Origin: Bemisia tabaci
Lineage: Eukaryota; Arthropoda; Insecta; Hemiptera; Aleyrodidae
DNA: 64,000 nucleotides
NCBI RefSeq assembly: GCF_918797505.1
Contig: NC_092795.1
Coordinates: 20,137,131 to 20,201,130, forward strand
Reading direction: 5' to 3'
Part shown: piece by piece, positions 58,037 to 64,000 of the stretch
Layout: every line of letters starts with the position of its first letter
Numbering within the stretch: the stretch's first letter is position 1
Translations under genes and position numbers: made by a program
Notes under the pieces: model-generated
Seen by the model: the letters and a program-made list of their open reading frames with translations, nothing else
Told to the model about the DNA's origin: nothing
Databases searched by the model: none

Positions 58037-58350
58037 CTAGAGTCCCTTTATACTGAGAGACAAGACAACACCCCTCATGGAGTCACAAATGGGAATAAAG
58101 ATTACAGAAATTGGACGTTTTTCGTAATCTTTGATCGGCCCATTCTCAAATGCCTTTCTCCGTTCCTCCTCTCATTCCGTTTGTTCCTTGCCGAACCCGT
58201 AATTCCCTGGTCCATTCCAGATTATAATCTTTGCAATCGGTGAAAATGAAATCTTTATTCCCGTTTGTAACACTGTGAAGGCCTAAAATCCGGTTAACCA
58301 ATCAGAAATGGATTCGCATTGTCTTGACTCTCAGTATAAAGGGACTCTAG
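58037..58350. mobile_element. MITE family N, copy 2 (intact)
   Basis: CTAGAGTCCCTTTATACTGA and TCAGTATAAAGGGACTCTAG are perfect inverted ends. Nested inner ends TCACAAATGGGAATAAAGAT and ATCTTTATTCCCGTTTGTAA repeat the theme. 314 bp. Serves as the uninterrupted reference for 14191-14774. Confidence 0.88.
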
Positions 58351-58982
58351 CTTCCACAATAGGTTCCCTCCATATCCCTTTGGTCTTCTTTGTCTATAGC
58401 TCTGTCTATCAATTTCAATAATCGGCCCGCAGGGCACCTTGAGCACCTTATTATATGACAAACTAATTTTCTTTAAATTTATGCTTCTATGATCCGCTTT
58501 AAACTCACTTTGAACTGATGGTGGTAACAAAAATATAATTGTATTGTTTTTCATGTTTGTTTGTTGTAGGTTAGAATGATGCCCGGTTTCCTTTTCTACA
58601 AGTGAAATACTGAAATAACGGATTTTATTACATACACCGGAACAAACATTTACGAAGCAACTTATAGAACGCAAAGAAGGTATACATATTGCACTTAACA
58701 GATGTGAATCGTTGGTTATCGGTGTCCAATGTGGTTTAAAGTTGGGAATATTTATTCAGCTTTCCCCTTTAGTCAAAAATGTCATATCAATGCCCGATTT
58801 GCGAAACCCTGTACCTCCAATTGCGACGTTACAGACTCCTTGTCATACTTCATGCTTTCGTTGGAAAACGAGAACTTATCAAACAAGAATAGGAACTGAA
58901 ATTTTAAAACATCGGAACAGAAATACGTGGTTTTACATTTTTGACATCACTATGTGGGGACATATGCACACATATCAAGAGG

Positions 58983-60050
58983 TTTTTTTTTTTTTTTTTA
59001 TTTTTTTTATTATTTGTACAAAAGTTATAATATGTACAGAATGTTTTTAGATGTAAGATACATCTTTAAAAAACTTGGGTTTAACTTATAAGATAAACTT
59101 ATACTAGGTTACACACATTTTTATATGGAGAGAAATACAACCTCTGAAAAATGAGGAGGGAAAAATAAAACAATTTTGCTTCAAAGTAAAAATGTCTTTT
59201 TGCTTTGACATGGAATGCGGGTGACCGAACCCGGTCAAATGCCCAAGAGCCCCTGATTGCGTTCGAAGAGCACAAGGAGGCCCGTCAGTTTAAAAGAAGG
59301 ATAATTTTGAGAACCCCTGAATTCCAAGCTCGTGGGGTTTGCGACGTTTTAATCTTCGGTGTGCATTGGTCCTTTTCCAGAAGCGCAAGCGCTTCTGGGT
59401 TGGGATGCCTATGCAGCCTAGTTTCGTAAGAGTTGTACATTTTTGTTATGTAGTCCTCTACAGAATCAATGTTGAGGTCGGCGCGAATATCCGCGTTCCT
59501 CTCATACCATCTGGCTTTTGAAATGCTTCGTAATATTTTCATTTGTATGACTTCTATCTTGTTTAATTTGAACTTGGCTGCACAGCCCAACAACTGGCAG
59601 CCATAACTCCAAACCGGCCTCAACATTGACTTGTAGAGGAGCATGTGGTGTTTCTAGAGATAACTTGGATTTGCGGCCAATCAGCCACTGCATATCATGA
59701 TATTTTAATCTTAATTGCTCACTTTTTTCGTTATGTGTGCACCCCCACTTGAGCCTGGAATCCAGGTGGAGGCCGAGATATCGGGCGACTGTGTCGCGAG
59801 GGATTTCAGAGTTTCCTAAGTGAAGAGGAATATGAGTAAATGGCCTGTTGGTAAATACAAATTTCGTACCGATTTAGACGCATTTAATTTGGTCTTATCG
59901 TTGGTTTGTCCATTTATTAATCCTGTTTAGGTGGGATTGAGCGTTAAAACGTGCCTCCCTGTAGCTTTTCGACGCTGCTAGCACAAGCGTATCATCGGCC
60001 ATAAACTCCCAGTTTCCCCCCTCTCCCAGACTGCGGGATGTCTGTGGTAG
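58983..60050 (-). mobile_element. 5'-truncated Jockey-type LINE with poly-A tail and 9-bp TSD
   Basis: On the minus strand the insertion begins in the reverse-transcriptase domain at 60050 and ends in an A tail (complement of 58983-58999). ATCAAGAGG is present at 58974-58982 and 60051-60059, exactly flanking it, the expected target-site duplication. The 1068-bp copy covers the RT active site to the 3' UTR only. Confidence 0.88.
59220..60050 (-). pseudogene. Jockey-type reverse transcriptase fragment, frameshifted
   Basis: Minus-strand translation gives LPQTS...WEFMADDTLVLAAS. The ADD of the RT active site is retained (family form F/YADDT). Then come NAQSHLNRINKW, a DTVARYLGLHLDSRLKW segment in a shifted frame, WLIGRKSKLSLETP, LLYKSMLRPVWSYGCQLLGC, and RLHRHPNPEALALL near the end (down to about 59285). 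These follow the order of Jockey-clade Pol proteins. At least two frame changes near 59890 and 59650 break it. The endonuclease and fingers are lost by 5' truncation. Confidence 0.85.
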
Positions 60051-62977
60051 ATCAAGAGGTGCAATGAAAGAATACGTGTTGGTGGTAAAGGTAAATGGTT
60101 GCCAAGGTAATTTTAAAAAGAGAATATCTTTGGTTACATTGAAAAAAGTATGCATTTTGAACTAAACATATTTTACATATACATTACTACTTTTATCTTT
60201 AAAAAAACAATAAAAAAAAAATGAAAAAAAAAAAAAAAACACCCTGACACTATTTTACTTTCAAAATGTTCACAAGATATTTTTTGGGGAAAAATTGAGG
60301 TAGCTATAAAAAATACATGACAAATTCTATGAATTGAAACGGTTAAACGCAATTTTAATAGGGGATTTGCAACGTACAAACCAACACACAGGGTTCCCTA
60401 GTTTCACCGCCAGTTTACTGTCGCCATGCCAAAGGCCTATTAGAAGTTTATCTAGTGGATTAGGAGGCAACTTCCGTAAAATCAAAGCTATCGAGCACGA
60501 GTGTTATCAGTCGAAGACAGTTCTATCAATTACATTTCTCTGGGTGGGTCTTTTTGCAAACGTGCACCGTTCTAAAGTTTCTACTTACTATCCTTTCGTC
60601 GAAAAAAACTTCTACAAATACACATTTCTACCGGATTTGGTATGTACCCTCTTCAATTCGTCCTTCGAATCATCGCCAAGCTCAATCGTGATTTCCGCCC
60701 TAGCATTGAATTATTCAAAGCGTCCATGATTAATATATTTTGCCTCCATTGAGAAGTTCGGCAACGCAGCAAAGCTCATGTCAATGATTATTAGACTTTT
60801 GACTGTGACGTCGAAGTCATGATCTCTGTTGTCTTTTTTTCTTCATTTCTGCGTTATCTCACGTTCCGCGGCGATTGCTCTCGGCTCTAAAATGAAAATT
60901 GTCGGAGGTGTGATGTCATATTATAGGTTGATCCTCCATTAAAAAATCGATTGAATTGAATTTGATCCACTCAAGAACATAAACTCCTTCAGTCCTGGCC
61001 GAATACTAGTACTCGTCTACCTGTGTCGTGCAACTAACCTAAAATGACCTAAAAGTAAAATTATTCTTTTTTAAAACGATAAAGCTGCAATGTAGGTTTT
61101 AAATCTATCAGGTCACAAGCAAGATTCCGCATTTTCAAAGACAGTCGAATTGAAAAATCATCTCTTCCTCTCTGAAACAAGGGATTGTTGAACACTTCTA
61201 CAATGGGATGCAATTCTGAGTATACCCATTTAAAAAAAAAAAATGATCGATCTACAGACAATCGATGATTTGATAGATTTCTTATAATAATGACGCATTG
61301 GAAGTAAAATTTGCTGCCTTAATCACACGACGTCCTTCGAAATAAATTTCCGATTGTTTAGCGTGCGTTAATTCTAAGTCAAAAACACGTATCGAAATGA
61401 AGGTCGCGCTTTAACTGATTTTGATGTCATTTGCTCCAGGGTGCATGTGAGTCATAGCATCTTTCAGTCAGGAAAAATTAAACATAAAAAGCGTCCGATG
61501 TAAAAAAAGTTATTTCTATAATTTCACACGGTACTCATGCGTGTGAAATTCAATGTAGCTCCGTCATCTTGTGTGATATCGTTCTTTCCGATCGGTCGTT
61601 CAGATTCAGACGACTGTGAGTGTAATATTATGATCATCTGATATTTGCATTATACGTGTATTCTAATCGCGTAACTGAATTTGATTACCTCAGAGACTTT
61701 TAATCTGGAGGATATAACCTGGATTAAGCTTATTTTTGTCCTTGGGTCAAGGCTCATTCTCTTTAGTGCACCAGAGTCGGACTATTTCTTTCTTAGCTTC
61801 CTGATATTTTACGTATCTACTCTTGAATTAATCATACACTTTCTTCATTCTGAATGGCTGCTGCTCTATTTATATTTGAGTGATTCTATTAGAATAGAAA
61901 AAAAATATAGCAAAAAATACTACTTGTTTTCGCTTCGAAGTTAGAAAGAATTCTATCAGTACAGATGTTAGGAAGAGATCAACAAGAAAAACAAAACAAA
62001 TCAGATCCCATTATAAAAATATGGATTATATAGGTGCAGCACTCCTATATTTTCTTAAAATTGATACTCACGCTCTCCATACAGCCGGCTCCAGGATTAT
62101 TAACGAGTAACACATCAAATGACTTCGTGCGAGGTGCATAACCATTTATCTGAAGGCGCTGATAGCGCTTACGCTAAAAGAATCCTACAGAGAAAAGCAG
62201 TTCTTACAATATCCAGCCTTAATGGATAATCAAGCTTCTTCTTTATTCTGAAATTACAGGAAATACTTTTTTACTTGGGCCGATTTCTTAAGGCAACCTT
62301 TGTAACTCCTAAGTTTCCTGATCATAAAAAATAAAGGAGTATTAAAGTCTACACGTTCATTGAAATTTTGAAGAGATTTAAATTCAAGCGCGGCTCGTAG
62401 AGCGCGCAAAAAAGTTGGTTTTAATTTTTTCTTCATGGAGGTGTTTTGGACAAGCCAAGTGTTGTGATACTTAAATTGTTAATCGTGTAGGCATGTGATC
62501 ACATTTGGACCCGCATTCCCTATAGAGAGTTAATATTTTCAGATGAGCCTTCAAAAACGTAAAGATGTAAGCTCGCGTGAAAATTATCTTGTACCCTCTC
62601 AGAGAGAAAATGTCGCGAGGACCATTTAAATTCTGATGCGCCTCTCATTCTTATGATGCTTTTCTCCTTTCAAGTCCGACACGACTTTCAATGCGTTTCG
62701 AACGAGACCTCCAACTTTTAATGACATTCGGCGACAGTGGTCCTCCTATTTCACGCTCGCGAGGACCTAAAAAGGAATCGATGCTCGCTCAATGTCAAAA
62801 CTTTTGACTCTGGCTTATTACGGAAAGAAACCTTCTTTCTACAGTTTTCTGCTGTTATTCAGTGGTGCCTTGCATCGATCGCAGTTTTTTTGCCGCTGTT
62901 AGAAATTTTTTTTTCACTGTCTCATGCTTGCTCAGCAAAATAACTACAGCTGAAAAGAAATTTTTAGGCCATAGTCA

Positions 62978-63136
62978 GTGGCGAGGCGTGAATAATCGAA
63001 TATATATTTTCCTCCGTTTAAAGCTGTGGTATAAAATCGATTATTACGGTGTTCGTTGTCAACGCTCTAATGATCGATCTTTTTTCATAGGTTTGAATGG
63101 CATGTCAATCGATACATCGCAAAGCATGCCACGCCA
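62978..63136. mobile_element. hAT-type MITE family H, copy 2 (diverged)
   Basis: AGTGGCGAGGCGTGAATAAT at the left and CATCGCAAAGCATGCCACGC at the right correspond to the ends of 16696-16859. The centre (GATTATTACGGTGTTCGTTG, CTAATGATCGATC) also matches. The TSD is not evident. Confidence 0.7.
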
Positions 63137-63676
63137 AAAGTCGTTGCGTATTGGTAATCGGGAACGCGGCTCGGGTGACTCGACAGGGGCAATCAGGGCG
63201 GGGCGCATCTTCGTCGCAGTTTTACTTTAAATGCATTTCACTCGATGGAAGTGTTCAAAATCAATCCATATAAGATAGCAAATAGTGAGTAAACCTTTTG
63301 ATGAGAATTAGTCGGAAAGCTCCTTTCGTTAAGAAGACTCACATTATGATTGGGAAGGCCCTCAAACTATCATCATTGAAAGCATACTTTTCACGAACCT
63401 CGACTAAAATTTAATAGGATGTCTTTAGGAATAGATCATTGTTAGGAATTGCATTAATTTGAGGATACAAAAAATATAAAACGCAAAGAAAAAATTATAT
63501 GATTTTGAAAGACTTTAATGTGGACCCGGACCTAGCTTGAAATCAGAGTTGGCCTTTTTTGTCTTTTGTATTTCTTAAAAATCCAAATCAGCGTAATCCC
63601 CCGTAAGGATCTATTTCCAAAGTTATTCTTTTGAATTCAACCGGAGGAAGTTACAGACCTCCTGAAACGCAATTTG

Positions 63677-64000
63677 AATCAGTGAGTTCGAACACACACC
63701 AACTCGGGTTTTTTTCGAATTTCACTTTTTTACGGTTTAGTGACACTTATGGATAGAAGCATCTGTACGCAAAAGGAAATTTCGAAATTGCAATCGGAAG
63801 TGCTCGAAACAGCGACGAGGAAAGAGAAAAATCGAATTATTTAATTGGAAATACCAATTTTCGGCCATTTCAAGGGAAACGGATGACCATCTGATTTTGC
63901 GGTTTTCCTTTTTCGGTTCATTATACCTTGTACCAACAAGGTATATGAATATTCAAGCGTTATTCAGGTCGAAAAATATACATTTTTCAGGGCAGACTAT
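63677..64000. repeat. Dispersed repeat Z, copy 2, cut by the window end
   Basis: TCAGTGAGTTCGAACACACA ... GGAAATTTCGAAATTGCAAT ... TTTTCAGGGCAGACTAT is the reverse of 18995-19325 with modest divergence. The element probably continues past the window. Confidence 0.75.

Larger units (their letters stand above)
12993..64000 (+). other. Remaining 51 kb: intron continuation or intergenic DNA, no further exon recognised
   Basis: After the donor at 12993 I find no block that combines coding composition, phase 0 and splice sites. Stretches over 300 bases in which I see nothing specific are about 13563-14190, 14775-15387, 15911-16695, 16860-18308, 20326-22198, 22397-22937, 23728-24900, 25813-26324, 31294-33186, 34694-35758, 36557-38956, 39208-39834, 40169-41483, 42584-44446, 44998-46355, 47446-48252, 51378-53450, 53870-54819, 56128-56898, 57576-58036, 60060-62977 and 63137-63676. 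Small exons may be hidden there. Confidence 0.5.

Noticed and set aside
60334..60729. 131-codon plus-strand ORF next to the Jockey relic
   Set aside because: No family recognised, no splice sites, and no repeat partner to test conservation; not enough to call a gene.

Overview
This window is nuclear DNA of an animal, most likely an insect. It has no dense gene packing and no operons. Two short stretches look like exons with GT/AG borders, and almost everything else is intronic or intergenic sequence packed with transposon copies. The mixture is Helitrons, hAT-type elements with 8-bp target duplications, many miniature inverted-repeat elements (MITEs), tRNA-derived SINE-like elements, and a Jockey-type plus a second LINE. 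Several MITE families resemble what I recall from whitefly (Bemisia-like hemipteran) sequence, but that is only an impression and was not tested.

Host gene: an open frame runs from the left edge to 218 and ends in a good splice donor. The next compatible exon is 12927-12992 (66 nt, phase 0 at both ends). Together they give about 94 residues of a protein I do not recognise. The first intron is about 12.7 kb. No further exon could be recognised in the remaining 51 kb, so the following intron is very long or the gene's other exons are too short to see.

Layout: 0.2-12.9 kb, first intron with MITEs, a 669-bp element with 32-bp perfect termini (9141-9809), a GGTAAAATTACC-rich MITE (10925-11327) and a hAT element with 8-bp TSD (12108-12769). 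13-27 kb, MITEs, a SINE nested in a MITE, a LINE relic, a 1.95-kb inverted-repeat unit, and a large foldback element nested in another MITE. 27.5-31.3 kb, a Helitron on the minus strand carrying a 2-kb nested insertion. 31-49 kb, quieter DNA with hAT, MITE and LINE copies, GCGCCTAC-type tandem repeats and near-perfect hairpins. 49.7-51.4 kb, a second Helitron copy on the plus strand. 51-64 kb, more MITEs, a tRNA-like element with inverted ends inside a larger inverted-repeat element, and a 5'-truncated Jockey LINE with its 9-bp TSD.

The only long open frames with a recognisable product belong to transposons: two near-identical 160-codon Helitron N-terminal ORFs and decayed reverse-transcriptase tails. 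Nested insertions give a relative order (SINE into MITE N, hAT into MITE P, foldback into MITE M, 2-kb repeat into Helitron A). No new cellular defence or metabolic system is visible. The most unusual signals are the pair of short-ORF Helitrons, long direct repeats hugging two MITEs, and a GCGCCTAC/ATACTTCACGCATTGCG module shared by otherwise different elements.
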